From the NCBI GenBank assembly GCA_963921425.1, contig OY992834.1, forward strand, positions 11,639,271 to 11,703,270: a DNA stretch of 64,000 nucleotides, written 5' to 3'. This DNA comes from Dryas octopetala. Its lineage: Eukaryota > Streptophyta > Magnoliopsida > Rosales > Rosaceae. Under the pieces are notes generated by a model that saw only the letters and a program-made list of their open reading frames with translations, made no database searches and was not told where the DNA came from. Made by a program: the position numbers and the translations under genes. Positions 30,402 through 43,442 of this stretch are shown here, one piece after another; positions within the stretch are counted from its first letter, which is position 1; every line of letters begins with the position of its first letter.

Positions 30402-31472
30402 ATGTCAAATCTCAACAAGCTTGATTTCGTCGCTTTGGAAGTTTCCGGAAGAAACTATCTAAAGTGGACTCAAGATGTTAAGCTTCATTTGACTGCCAAG
30501 AAGATGAGATCGACAATCATTGCAGACAATGTTGTCGCAGAATCTCTTAAGGCAAGTGCCATGATCTTCATTAGGAAGCATATAGAGGAAGCACTCCAAG
30601 TTGAGTACCTCGCTGAAGAGGATCCACGAGCTCTTTGGGTTGCTCTGGAAGAGCGGTTTAACCATCAGAAGACCATTTTCTTGCCTGAAGCAAGACATGA
30701 CTGGCAGAACATCCGTTTCCAGGATTTCAAATCCGTGAATGAGTATAATTCGGAAATCTGCCGGATCAGGTCACTCCTCAAATTTTGTGGGGAGGAGCTC
30801 ACCGAAGCTGACCTATTGGAGAAGACTTTCTCCACCTTCCCTGCCTTCTGTTTGGTCCTGCAGCAACAATACAGGGAGAGGAATTTTACCAAGTTCTCGG
30901 CATTGATCACTACTCTGTTGCTCGCTGAAAAGAACAACAACTTATTAATGAGAAATGATCAAGCCCGACCTGTCGGTACTAAAGCAGCACCATTGCCTGA
31001 AGCAAATGCTGTTGCTCATCGCAATTCAAACCGCGATAGAGGATACCGAGGTCATGGAAAGGGCACGAAGTCCGACCGCCCGAGAAATGGAAGGAAAGGT
31101 TCTCAGAGGAATGGCCCGTATGATCGAGGCCAACGCGGCCAAGGCCCACGCGGTCATGGCCCACGAAACCCGAATTCTAGTGGCCAAGGACCACGTGGTA
31201 GGAACCGCGGTCCCTCGGCCCCAAGAACTCGAAATGAGAGGAACACTGGTCCAGCCCGTCGCCACCAGAATCAGAATCAGAATGATCTCTGTTACCGATG
31301 TGGAGGAACTGATCACTGGTCCCGCACCTGCCGTGCATCAGCGCAAGCTGTAAATGAGTATCACGCCAGTCGCGGAACTCGAGAGACCAATCTCGTTGAG
31401 GGATCATTTCCTATGGATACCACCTTAGAGGTCACTGATTTCCAGACTGCTACTGGACACTTCGAGGACTAG
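30402..31472 (+). CDS. Copia gag protein
   Basis: Intact 356-aa ORF. It opens MSNLNKLDFVALEVSGRNYL, the typical plant Copia gag N-terminus, followed by a helical capsid-like part (about residues 20-190), a basic Arg/Gly/Asn-rich stretch, and one CCHC zinc knuckle, CYRCGGTDHWSRTC (nucleotides about 31290-31332). Gag forms the virus-like particle and binds element RNA. Unlike the downstream pol it is unbroken. A stop and about 190 bp of AT-rich spacer separate it from pol, so it is not a single gag-pol frame. Confidence 0.9.
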   Translation: MSNLNKLDFVALEVSGRNYLKWTQDVKLHLTAKKMRSTIIADNVVAESLKASAMIFIRKHIEEALQVEYLAEEDPRALWVALEERFNHQKTIFLPEARHDWQNIRFQDFKSVNEYNSEICRIRSLLKFCGEELTEADLLEKTFSTFPAFCLVLQQQYRERNFTKFSALITTLLLAEKNNNLLMRNDQARPVGTKAAPLPEANAVAHRNSNRDRGYRGHGKGTKSDRPRNGRKGSQRNGPYDRGQRGQGPRGHGPRNPNSSGQGPRGRNRGPSAPRTRNERNTGPARRHQNQNQNDLCYRCGGTDHWSRTCRASAQAVNEYHASRGTRETNLVEGSFPMDTTLEVTDFQTATGHFED

Positions 31473-31666
31473 AAACTCGATGACATGGATATGATCGGCG
31501 CTTGTGCCGTATTTATTTTCTGAATAATGTTTTTCTTATTCAGATTATTTTGGTGATTTATGATTTGGATTATTTGTTTTGGAAATTTGGTTATGCTCGA
31601 ATATTATTTAATTCAATTAAGTTATTTTCATACATGTGATCTATTGAATTAAATTTATGAATAAGC

Positions 31667-34600
31667 ATGTTTAGTGGGGAAGTTTGTTGTCTGGCAGACA
31701 GTGCTACTACGCACACCATACTTCAAGATCGGAAGTATTTTTCAAACTTATTGCTTACTCATACCTCTGTGACAACCATATCAGGCCAATCCAACCTGAT
31801 AGAGGGCCATGGCAAAGCCCATTTTTATGTTGTCCAATGGTACTGAATTATCATTAATGAGGCCTTATATTCTCCAAGTTCCAGAAGAACGTTGTTGAGT
31901 TATAAGGATATTCGAGCCAACGGTTATCACGTTGAAACCACTGAGGAAAATGGAGTGGAATATCTTTGCATAACCTCCAATTTGTATGGCCAGAAGCGTA
32001 CATTGGAGAAATTGAAATGCCTATTGAGCGGTCTTTATATGACCACCATTAGATCGATTGAGGCCAATCACATAGTTAACCAGAAGTTAACCAATTCGAG
32101 CAGTTTCTTTCTATGGCATGACCGGTTGGGATACCCAGGTCAAAGTATGATGCGCCGTATCCTCAATTCATCACACGGGCATCCCCTTACTAATAAGGAT
32201 CTTGTGTTTAGTGACACACTATGCCAAACTTGCTCGCTTAGAAAGTTGAATACTAGACCATTATATGCAAAGACTAGTAAAGACTCTATCCTTTTCCTGC
32301 AAAGGATACAAGGGAATATTTGTGGACCTATCCAACCACCATGCGGACCATTTAAATATTTTATGGTTTTGGTTGATGCATCGACAAAGTGATCACATGT
32401 TACACTATTGTCCACAAGAAACGCTGCTTTTGCTAAACTTCTCGCCCAGAAGGCTCACCACACGGATTATCCTATAAAGTCCAGAAGATTTGATAATGCC
32501 GGAGAGTTTACATCGAAAACTTTCGATGATTATTGCATGTCCCTTGGGATTAATGTTGAACATCGAGTTCCCCATGTTCACACCCAGAATGGTCTCGCAG
32601 AAGCGTTCATTAAAAGATTACAAATGATCGCACGAACCTTGGTTATGCGCACCAAGCTTCCAATTTCTGCGTGGGGCTATGCAATCTTGCATGCAGCCAT
32701 GTTGGTCCGGTTGAGGTCCACTGCTACCCAACCTTACTCCGCGTTACAGCTGGTGACTGGGTACGAACCTGACGTTTCGTACTTACGCGTATTTGGGTAT
32801 GTAGTTTACGTGCCAGTTGCGCCGCTACAACGTACCAAAATGGGTCCTCAACGAACGATGGGCGTATATGTCGATTATGAATCCCCATCCATTATACGCT
32901 TTTTAGAGCCCTTGACAGGCGATCTCTTTACCGCTAGATTTGCGGATTGTCACTTTGATGAGACAGTCTTCCCGCCGTTAGGGGGAGATATGAACGTCAC
33001 CGTTCCTGAAGAACGACGTGAATTGACGTGGAATGTCCCCACTATGTCTCATCTCGATCCCCGAACCGCACAATGTGATAGTGAAGTGCGGAGAATTCTA
33101 GATCTACAGAGTATAACTCATAATATGCCAGACGCATTCTCTGATCTAGCTAAAGTGACGAGATCACATATACCTGCTGCAAACGTGCCTGCAAGGATAT
33201 CCGTCCCTGAAGAACGTATCGTCCCAGGAGGACGTGTCGTCCCAGATGGACGAGGTACAGCCATAGCGGCTAACCAGTCATATGTCCCTGCCCAGAAGTG
33301 AGGTTGACCACTAGGTTTGATGGACTCTTATCCCCAGAAGAGGATACATTTGGCACAAATGAGTCCCCTTGACATCGCGATCTCAATCGATCCATCTCAC
33401 GAAATAGTTCCGGATTATGGGCCCGTCCCAGAAGAGACGGCGTTGGGGGACGCTCCAACGTTTGAACCCACTCTCGAGAACATAGAGATCTCTATAAATT
33501 ATGCATGCTTAAGTGGGCTCTGGAATCGAAACGAGATTATCATCGATGATATATTTGTATTCGCGGTAGCTACCGAAATCATAACTAGCGATGACATCGA
33601 ACCTCACTCCGTTGATAAATGTCAACGTCGAGACGACTGGCCAAAATGGAAAGAAGCAATCCAGGTCGAATTAGATTCCTTGACAAAGAGAAAGGTGTTT
33701 GGGCCTGTCGTTCCTACACCTTCCCCATGTTAAACCTGTAGAATTTAAATGGGTATTTGTAAGGAAGCGTAATGAGAAAAACGAGATTGTGAGATACAAG
33801 GCTCATCTAGTGGCGCAAAGATTTTCTCAACGCCCTGGGATTGATTACGAGGAAGAGTATTCCCCCGTAATGGACGTCATAACGTTCCACTACCTTATCA
33901 GTTTGGTAGTTTCCGAAAAACTGAGTATGCAGCTTATGGATGTGGTCACTGCTTATCTCTATGGGGATCTTGATACAGAGATATATATGAAAGTTCCCGA
34001 AGGACTTAAGACACCCGATGCAAATAGTTCCAGACCACGGAACACGCTCTCCATTAGTTTGAGGCGTTCACTGTATGGATTGAAACAATCCGGAGGTGGT
34101 ATAACCGTCTAAGTGAGTATTTGATCGGGATGGGATATGTGAATAATGTTCTATGCCCTTGCGTGTTTATTAAGAACAAGTTCTGGTTTTGCTATTATAG
34201 CTGTTTATGTCAATGACATGAATCTAATTGGTACTCCTGAAGAGATCAAGGAAACAGCTAAACACCTGAAGTTGGAATTCGAGATGAAAGATCTTGGGAG
34301 AACGAATTTCTGTCTCGGCCTGGAGCTCGAGCACCGTGCAGATGAAATTCTAGTCCATCAATCGAATTACATCCAGAAGATGTTAAGGCGCTTTAATGAG
34401 GATAAAGCAAAGCCTTTTAGCACGCCCATGATCGTCCGTAGTCTAGATCCTAAGAAGGATCCGTTTCGTCCCGCAGATGATAACGAAGAGATATTGGCAC
34501 CAGAAGTCCCATATCTAAGTGCAATAGGCGCATTATTGTACTTGACTCAATGTACTAGACCGGACATCTCATTCGCTGTGAACTTGTTAGCTAGATATAG

Positions 34601-35131
34601 CTCTGCGCCAACACGCCGCCACTGAAATGGCATAAAAGACATTTTCCGCTACCTTAAAGGTACGACGGATATGGGCTTATTCTATCCCTAGCTACGCATC
34701 AAGAAATGGATCGAACCCCCTCGATCCTCGGAATGATGCCCGCCTTTTGGATATGCTGACGCAGGGTATCTATCAGACCCGCATAATGTGCGTTCTCAAA
34801 CTGGTTATGTCTTTACCATTGAGAATACAACAATATCTTGGAGGTCTACGAAACAGACCCTTGTTGCTACCTCTTCGAATCATGCTGAGATTCTAGCCCT
34901 TCACGAAGCAGTTCGTGAATGTATATGGCTAAGAGCAGTTTCCAAGCATGTTCGAACTACGTGTGGGCTGAATTCCACCACTGATGAACCAACGATTATC
35001 TATGAGGATAATGCCGCTTGCATCCAGCAGATGAAGACAGATTTCATCAAAGGAGACAACACCAAGCATATTGTACCGAAGTTCTTCTTCAGTCAACAGC
35101 AACAAGAGCATCAGATGATTGAAGTCAAGTA
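31667..35131 (+). pseudogene. Degenerate Copia pol (protease, integrase, RT, RNase H)
   Basis: Domains appear in Copia order. A protease-like segment (CLADSATTHTI, from 31667) comes first, then the GAG-pre-integrase and zinc-binding part (WHDRLGYPG, CQTCSLRK; 31892-32392). The integrase core follows (32393-33301), then reverse transcriptase (about 33640-34625), then RNase H (34753-35131, IYEDNAACIQQMK near its end). The reading frame is broken by stops at 32390-32392, 33299-33301, 34623-34625 and 34689-34691, and by frameshifts near 31840, 33700-33733 and 34095-34146. The RT catalytic box reads YVND (34206-34217) where YVDD is expected, so a catalytic Asp is lost. The copy cannot supply its own enzymes. 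Confidence 0.9.
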
Positions 35132-35311
35132 GATCCGATCTCATGACAACCATGCAAACCTCTTCACCAAGTCACTACCAAAGTCCACGTTCTTGATGCA
35201 TGTTCGAGGTATTGGTTCGGGTAGATTGGCTAATTTACCTAGTATGTAGTCTTCAGGGGGAGTCGACATCAGGGGAAGTATCCCGAAGCATACTCGCTTG
35301 ACCATCGTGTA

Positions 35312-35702
35312 CTCTTTTGTCCTTCGTCCAGGGTTATTTTGTCCCACTGGGTTTTGTTACCTGGCAAGGTTTTAATGAGGCACATCTTAGCATGGTCACC
35401 CTACTCATACTACATCCTGAAGATGTGTTGATCTGATATATATGCATTTGCTCATCTTTTCCCTTCGACCACGGGTTTTTCCCATTGGGTTTACCGGGCA
35501 AGGTTTTGGTGTAGCAACTCTAATGCACCCCGCTCCCATAGACATACTATCTGCTTATGATCCAGAAGATATGACTTCACCTACTTTCGAGGTTCTGATG
35601 CGACTACTCCACACTCACGCGCGTTGCACTCTTTTTCCTTCGACCAGGGTTGTTTTTGTTCCCACAGGGTTTTTATTACTTGGCAAGGTTTTAACGAGGC
35701 AA
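35312..35702 (+). repeat. Three dispersed repeats in the Copia 3' untranslated region
   Basis: Three diverged copies (35312-35382, 35451-35517, 35629-35702) of a unit that reads approximately cttcgaccagggtt, then tcccac-gggttt, then tggcaaggtttt-acgaggca. Each can fold because CCAGGG/CCCACTGGG-like parts are complementary. They lie between pol and the polypurine tract. Confidence 0.75.
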
Positions 35703-35747
35703 CTTAGAAGCGCATAGCAGAGACAACACTAATGACATGGAATATCC

Positions 35748-35756
35748 AAGGGGGAG
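35748..35756 (+). other. Polypurine tract
   Basis: aagggggag directly precedes the 3' LTR, as required for plus-strand priming. Confidence 0.85.
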
Positions 35757-35943
35757 TGTTGTAAATATAATGTTATATGTGGCTATCCCTGTAATTAGTT
35801 GTAGGGGCATACTAGTAAATATACAAAACCTAGTAAACCCTACTTCTATATAAGGATATTTATAACATGAATAAGGATGACTGATCATATTCTCTCTGCC
35901 TCCTCTCTTCCACAAACCCTAATCTTCACATACTTTTACAACA
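35757..35943 (+). repeat. 3' LTR of the Copia element
   Basis: 187 bp, TGTTG...CAACA, one mismatch against the 5' LTR, followed by the target duplication accta (35944-35948). Confidence 0.95.
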
Positions 35944-35948
35944 ACCTA

Positions 35949-37679
35949 AAATTTATAAACAAAATATTCCAATTTCTATTACTATGCAAAATCGTTCAAA
36001 GGACTCTCAAGCTTCTGCTTTTTAAATTTACAAGAACAACCATCACTATACTTGGGGAACATTTCACAAATTTCAAAAGGCATGTAATGGAAAGCACTTC
36101 TAATGGGCAATAATATGATTAATACTTTGATATCAATTCAGGTACTGTAGCATTCTAGGATGGTCTTAAAGTGACCATGTACAAACTAGACAAAAAAAAT
36201 TTCTTTTATTGTTTTTACTTTTTAGGCTTATTTCACGATTTATTATCCATAACTTTTTTTATTTTTACAGTGTCCTCTGAAAGTTTTTTTTGTCTCAAGT
36301 TATCACCTCTAATTTACATTTATGTCTCATTTTACTTTGTTCTGTTAACAAATTCATCAAAAATGCTGATGTGACCGTTAATGTTGACATGACTAGCTGG
36401 ATGTGAGCCACGTGTCACATCTTTTCTTTTATTTTCAAATTTTTTCTATTTTTAAATTTTTATAAAATTTAAAAATTAATTAAAAATAATTCCAAACTCA
36501 AAAATTCTCATTTGAGAATTAAGTAAAGCTGATATAAAATCAAATTAGACCGTGAGAAATTACAATTAGTGGAGGACCTACCCATTAGTCAAAAAGTTGA
36601 AAGGAACAAAGTAAAGACACGGTTGGTAGACAAAAAGCAAAAGAAACAATTCTCATTGGACCTTTAGCTCCACTTACTCTCTTTCTCTTTCTTTTTTGTG
36701 ACTTTTTCAATTACTATTATTTCTTGATGGAAACCTTAGGAAGTTAATGGGAAACTTTTGAACTTGGGGGAAACTTTATGAAGCTAACGGGAAACTACAT
36801 TTGCAATTCATTGTTATACCGGTGTCTCTTTTTGTCTCTTTTTCGGTGTTTACAGGTGCGTTGTATCAGATTAATAAGCAAGGCTTGGATTTGGGCCACT
36901 TGTTTGTAGTCCCTTAATCGGCCCAAATTCCTTTGGCTTACATTACAACAATAAGCAGCCGCCAATAACAATCATGTCATTAGCAAACGATGACTTAATT
37001 TTGCACGAGAACATTTTCCATCAAATAATTGGAATAAGAACTTGTGACATAGAAAACCCCAGAAGTCTAGGATTCAAGATTTAAACACATGGTAAATGAA
37101 GATGAAAAACAATAATTATGCATACTACTCATAGCGGAAAAAACAACTTATTTTAATTCCATTTTTCGGACAGTAATACACGACTAAAAACAAGGCTTTC
37201 GAGTGTAATAGTGTCGTGCCTACGGGTGATATGATCGTTTATCAAATAATAATATTTCGGAAAGCACTCAAAAGAGTTAAAGCCAAAACAAATCCCATTT
37301 CGCATTTCCTAGACGTGATACAAATCATTCATACCTACATATATTTGACATCCCGTGTGGGCCGTGGGGCAAATTGAGAAGGATGCTCTGGGGGGCGGCT
37401 TAGGCACACCCCAGAACGTAAGAGATTACATTCTGTTTTGTCTATTTTAAACCCGAATCAAATCACACTTGGTTCCAGCCTCTTAACAAACTCGAGTAAC
37501 TAAAAGCCAAAATCCCTTGACGAGAATCAATGACAAATACGATGACTTGCAGCAACCAAATTTCAGGAGCATCGTGTCATGTACAAACACCATCTCTAGT
37601 TAGAAATAACAGTGTTGCCGATGATCATGTAACTAGCTGTGACAGACCATTTTATAGACTCTAGAAGAACGCTTCTATA
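35949..37679. other. Spacer between the Copia insertion and the ELMO gene
   Basis: Continues the ELMO relic sequence of unit C (to about 36180), then DNA that matches 13011-14509 of unit A. It probably includes the ELMO 3' UTR near 37500-37679. No other gene seen. Confidence 0.6.
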
Positions 37680-40600
37680 CTATCGGGAGAGAAGGCCATA
37701 TGAGGGCAAGTCTTCCAGCCGTGTTATGTCTTCTTGCAGAAGCTCTTTTTCCAACTGCCGGCGTGTGGATTTCATCACTGTCTGTTAGGAACACAACATA
37801 ATCGGGGACAGAATGTTAGCAAAAGAAATACCTACAACCAACAAGTGTGAAACAGAATAGCCTTTGCCCCAAACCCAAAAGTCAAAGTCTCTAGCCACTA
37901 CACATAAAAGTGTGAAATTTCTACAAGATTACATCTGGAACCAAACACCAGCTATATAAATTCGCCCCCAGATCTATTTATTGCACAAGAGGATGGACCA
38001 ATGAGGTTTGCATTAATAGCACTATTTTCACAGCATTTGGTGAGTTAAAGTTTATCAAAAGGATATATCATGCGTCAAAAGGATAGCTAATGTTAAAAGA
38101 AATCAATACAAGTTACTTTCTTCTTGAGGAATACATACATTGAAATCCATATATGATGCACGCATAGAAAGCCATTGATGGTCCATTAGCTTGAATGTGA
38201 TGCAATAGATAAGGTCAAATGCTGATTCATTTTCTGTCAAGCAAACAAAAATTATTATATTAAGCAAATACATGAAACGGCCTCTATTCAAGGAAAACTT
38301 TCGTTTTTTCTTTTTTTGGTAAATATTCAAGGAAAAGTTACCTGCAAGAAACTTCAAGAAGGTTGCACCCACAAATGTTTGTGGTTTAACTGCACAGAGA
38401 CCACACTGTTAAGTGATGAAAAGCATTAAATAAAACAAGACCTATTATTCATAAACAAAATTTTCCAATTCATATTACTATTTTGCAAAGTCGTTCAGAG
38501 GACTCTTCAAAGGTTCTGCTTTTTGAATTCACAATAACAACTATCACTATACTTTCAAAAGGCATGTAATTGAAAGCACTTTTAATGAGCAATACATATG
38601 ATTAATACTTTGATATCAATTCAGGTATTGTAGCATTCTAGGATGGTCTCAAGGTGACCATGTACTTAATTGATAGGTGAAAGCAGATTCTGCAGCGCAG
38701 TCAAATGCATGTGGTGGAAAACAAGTTGTTCATACAAAACAGTTTTGAGCGAGCATGGTGCATTGGAGGTTTAAAATCAAAAGGCCCAAAAAATCACAAT
38801 ATTCTAACAGGTTTCTATTGTCGGGTAATATCAAGATTCTTCAAAACAATATGAACATAAATGAACAAGAAAAAATACCGACCTGCTTCAAGATCAAGCA
38901 TCTGAATAAGCATGAATGTAATATTCACACCAGCAACAGCAAATGGGTATTCCCACACTGACCTATTACCTTCTTGCTTTCGAAGAAGATCCTGGAAAGA
39001 TTTCTACAATGAAAGTATTTGAAACTTTCAATGAGACACAAGTAAAAGGTGAAGTAGCAAAAGGCGAAGTAGCATACGAATCGTGAGGAGAATATTTATT
39101 GTTGTAATAAAAATAAACAGAAAAGTACATAAGGTAACACAAGCAAAAAAAACTATAATCAACCACTCACATTTATCTGCCACAGCACATACTGTCCATG
39201 ATATAATAAAATTTAACTTACATGTGGGGATAATCTTGAAACACTACATAAAAATTTTCTAGTTCTCTTGCGAGCTGATTATCTATCACCTGTGTATGTT
39301 TCTCCAGTTTTCAACTAGAGGGTTGCATGCAGAAATACAAACTTTGAATTCAAGTCATTTTTTACCAAAGGTCTTCTGATTTCAAGACACAACATATATA
39401 TAGAGTAATTTTTACCTACGTATGTCTGGATGTGTGGTGGTGTATCTCAATGCTATTGATCATGTTGACTTTACCGCATGGTCAATGCGATCAATGGCAT
39501 CGTGATGTCCGTGACATCCCACAGGTGAAAATTTTGTGTGTGTGTGTGTATAATTGTGTATATATGTTGTATATATACATATATAATAGAGAGAGAGAGA
39601 GAGAGAATCATACTGGGAAATTCCTCGCAAAGAACAACAAATTCTCCAATGATATAAAACCACCACCCCTCCAGAAAATTCAAATATCAACAATTAGTAA
39701 CCCATGAAAAAAAAAAAAAAAAAAAAAAAAAGGAAGAAGAGAAAGAAAAGAGATAGCAACAGATTAGCTGTCCAAATGACAAAGGAGATCGGGCCGAAAG
39801 AAAATGACAAAGAAGATACTAGATATACCTAAAATCTGTTGATGGATCCTTCCCTTGCCAACCCATTTCCTTCCATTGCTCAGATATTAAACCATGAAGT
39901 TCTTCTTCAGGATAGGCAGCATTCCACAAGGCCCTCAAAGCTTCCTAGATAAATCAGAGACAGAAAAACCATCAGACTAAGTGCTGATCTAAATAAGATG
40001 ATGAACTATCTGTGCAGAGGAAGATTAAAAATCATGCAAATCCTTCCCACAAACATAAACATGTGACCCATAATGTAGAATCAGTGACATAATATATACC
40101 TGGTGCTCAGGGATTGAACTGTCATAGTTAACATCTATACGGCTCTGTAGTCTCTGCAGGCATTCCTCCTGACAGAATCCAAGCAAGAAAAAGGGCATAA
40201 CAATCATACCATGGACATGTAATCGATTTCCACAAAAGCATTTGTTTGAGTACTACAGGTATAGGTAAGCATTTATATACAGATGTTGGCAACTAAAGCA
40301 ATAAATTTGAACCAGAAAACAAAGTTATTGGATCTTCCAAAAATCCTGCAATTGTTGTATTAGATACTTTCCAGTGACATTGTCATAATGGTAGGCCATA
40401 CAGCTAAGTAGATAAACCATAACCCAATCAGCCTAACAAGTATGACTTTCTGACCCTTCAGAGGTTCTTTAGGGCCATAGAAACTTAAAAAAGTTATTGT
40501 ACTCCAAGGATTCAAAACAATAAAGATCTTCTATGACATAATCAGCATGAAAACCAGATTTTAAACTCAATAAAAGAAAAACTTCATTTTCTTAATTATT

Positions 40601-42575
40601 TCTATCAACATATTACAGGTTTTTGTAATGGTCTAGAATCCCCCAAAGCCTCTTCCCACAAACCCAAAAGAAGAAAACAGCAAAAAATTAAAAACTAAAG
40701 GTAGACAAAGGCATCACTTCAGTATGTAAGGTAATGATGTAAGAAAAAGATCAAAACAACAGTTCATTTTACCAATGCTGATGACAAAACCTTAAGCAAC
40801 TGAACAGTGAAGAAAAAGCAGCAGCCCAACATTTTCTGGACAAATCACTTAGTGATAGAGAAATGGTAGAGCTTGGTTAACCAAAATAACTATGCATCGG
40901 TATCGAGAACAGAGACCTCCTGACGTTTTTAAGATTTTTAAAGATAATGACAGCATCACATCTCTTTGCACAACCATTAAATAAGTAAAAATGCTAAGGT
41001 AATCAGATTAGCCTCAACTGGTCAGATATTCAAGGTACCCAACAACCCTAAAAGTTCATGCAGAACCACAAAAAAAAAAAAAAAAAAAAAAAAAATTTAG
41101 GCAAGTTATATATACATCAACTCTTTGCATGATAAATAAATAGGATGTACCAAAGGCATGTGTTTCATTCAGGAAATTTTTGTATTTATGCATATCATTG
41201 GAGAAAGGACAAGCATTCCCCTTATGAATACAATTCATTTCCTCCAAACTGAGGTCTTATATCCAAAAAGAACCTACCAGCATACTGGAATGGTCAGGTA
41301 CAGTTTATACAATTGCAAAATGTTACCTGGACAGGGGTTAAATCAAAGGAGGGACGAGCATCACTCTCTCTTCTCTGTGCACACACACAAGAAAGGCCTC
41401 GGCCAAGCCATGCTGCTGACCCTGCCACAACCTCAGCTGTAACAAAATAAAGCCACCCAATAATAAAGATAGAGTTTCTAAATTCTCAAAGAAAAATTGT
41501 ATGTACTTTCAAATGGTTACATAAAAGTTTATATGCTCAAATCATCAATTAATGTTTCTTCATCTCCCATCCTGGGGAAAAAAAATCCTCATAGTTCATG
41601 CACAACCCCACTTCAATACTTCAAGCTCAACTCTTAAAAATACTGTGATAACGAACAAAGGTTTGTAAAGTTTCTAGAACATCACAGATGTTAAGATCTG
41701 TAAGTGATTCACCCAAGCCACCAACCATAGTTTGCATGAATAGAGCAGCTAAACTACTACAATTACTATACATTAGGCATTCTACTTAAAATTAATGATA
41801 GTATTAATAAATGGCAAAATAATTATGTAAAAATATACATAATAAATAATTTTTTTGGCACCCATGGGGCCTGGATGTGAAATGAAACTTGAGCCCAATA
41901 CTTCATAGTAAAGGAATTTTTAAGAAACAGGCACCAAATGCATATGACAGTACAAGTGCAATATGATAAACAGCAATGAAAGATAAATCAAAATAAAACC
42001 TAAGCACAAATAGTTATGGCTCCACAGTCCACACTAATAAGATTATCAAGTAGCAAAATTCGTAGCAAATAGTTATGAAGCTCGATTACAAATTTACATC
42101 TATTTTTCAAAACAAAAATCAAATCAGCTAAAATAAGCATGCAGAAGTAAAAGTTCAATTAATAAAAAATACAAAGAGGTAAAAGTTCAATTAATTCACG
42201 CACCACAGCAATTTAGAATATCAGAAAACATCAAGTAAGCGATAACTTCAGCTACAATCCGAGCTCGATAGTCTCGATAGCAGATCTAAGCTCCGATTTT
42301 CTATTTTTTTGTTTTAAGAAAGAGACAATTGCTGGAAGAGATAAAGTTTTAGAGAGAGAGAGAGAGTTCTCTTTCTTTTTTTGGTAGAGAGAAAGTTCTC
42401 TTTCTAAAAGAGAGAGAATAAGAAACAAAACAAATAGAAAAAAAAAAAAGCGAAGGAAAACAGAGAAGAGAGAACAAGTAAAAGTACCAGAAGTTGAATG
42501 GCAGGTATTGCCACGGTCGAGACCTTGAGAAATCCTCCTCACAGCGACAAACGAGCCTCCTCCTCTATCGTCCAT
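37680..42575 (-). CDS. ELMO-domain-containing protein, intact, 9 exons
   Basis: Exons in order of transcription: 42488-42575, 41327-41436, 40100-40168, 39829-39944, 39614-39668, 38883-39003, 38342-38389, 38139-38233 and 37680-37781. All are GT-AG with matching phase and give 267 aa. The ELMO domain runs from about residue 65 to 240: EALRALWNAAYPEEEL, WKEMGWQGKDPSTDFRGGG, FISLENLLFFARNFP, WEYPFAVAGVNITFML, VGATFLKFLAENESAFDL and HQWLSMRASYMDFN. ELMO proteins in animals regulate small GTPases, in the ELMOD subgroup as GAPs for Arf-like proteins; the plant role is less defined. No signal peptide or membrane segment seen. Its 3' three exons were copied to 14510-15219. Introns contain (GA)n, (TG)n and poly-A tracts (39537-39606, 39705-39731, 41069-41094). 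Confidence 0.93.
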
Positions 42576-43442
42576 AGTGCTTCGCCACTACACCATAAGC
42601 ACGAATCCACAGTCCGATCGACAACTCGCCGGAACCTCGCCGGCGCCGGAAATGCAGCGCGAACCGGCACCGAGCCGCCGGAACCGAAGAAACGAGAACC
42701 GGAGCTTCTGGCTCTTCGCGGAGCGCGAGGAGAGATCTCGATCGAAAGAGAAGGAGCGAAAAAGAGAGATGGTTGAGACAAAGAGAGCGAAGTGGTTCTT
42801 GGAGGAATGGGAGAGAATCTTGAAGAAATAGCTAGGGTTTGTAGAGGATCTGGTACTCGGATTCCATTGGAGAGTCAGTTACAAGCTCTCTCTCTCTATA
42901 TCTTTCTCTCTTGTTCTCTCTTGTTCTGTGTGCTGTGAGAGCGAGCATATGTTCGGTGTGGTGGCGTTGGCGTCGTTTTGTTTGTTTGGAGAGAGAGGAA
43001 TCGGAGGTTACGAAAAAGAGTATTATTGTGATTAATTTTTGTTTAAAATTTAATCACGAGTAATTAATTAGGTAGAGCCGGCTGTGTCTGTTCTCTCTCT
43101 CTCTCTACGAGTCTCCTCTTTTTTTTTGGGCCACGAGTCTCCGTCTTAAATTCTTAAAATCTTTGGGGGTTTTATTTTCGGGAGTAACGGAATTAGCAAT
43201 GAAGGTGATTGATGACAGACTGACAGAGTAGGGTCAATTAAATCGGTTGAAACTGGGAACTGCTAAAGCGGGAAAAACAAACGCAATCGTTAGATTTTTT
43301 TATTTTTTACTCGAAGAGTTAGTAATTAGGAATTTTTAAATACACATCCCATTATGTCTCAATCTTATTTTTTTCAACTTTACTTTTAAGTTTTAACTAA
43401 CAAATTTATGAACGGAACAATGTCATTAACCATTTGATATAA
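42576..43442. other. ELMO 5' flank and promoter region
   Basis: The first 400 bp or so is rich in purine/pyrimidine tracts (GA/CT runs near 42720-42930) and probably includes the ELMO 5' UTR. Initiator-like elements cannot be fixed from sequence alone. Several short open frames here overlap the ELMO start in other registers and are judged spurious. Confidence 0.5.

Larger units (their letters stand above)
28721..35943 (+). mobile_element. Ty1/Copia LTR retrotransposon, full length, defective
   Basis: A 7223-bp element flanked by a 5-bp target duplication accta (28716-28720 and 35944-35948). It has two 187-bp LTRs that start TGTTG and end CAACA, a primer-binding site, a long leader, an open gag, a broken pol in the Copia order (protease, integrase, reverse transcriptase, RNase H), a 3' repeat zone and a polypurine tract. 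Unit A lacks it at the matching site, so it postdates the tandem duplication. The LTRs differ at one position (t at 28750, c at 35786). Confidence 0.95.

Noticed and set aside
42539..42781. Open frames overlapping the ELMO start on either strand
   Set aside because: The minus-strand frame begins with TTG, not ATG, and the plus-strand one is antisense to exon 1. The ELMO frame is confirmed by eight consistent splice junctions.
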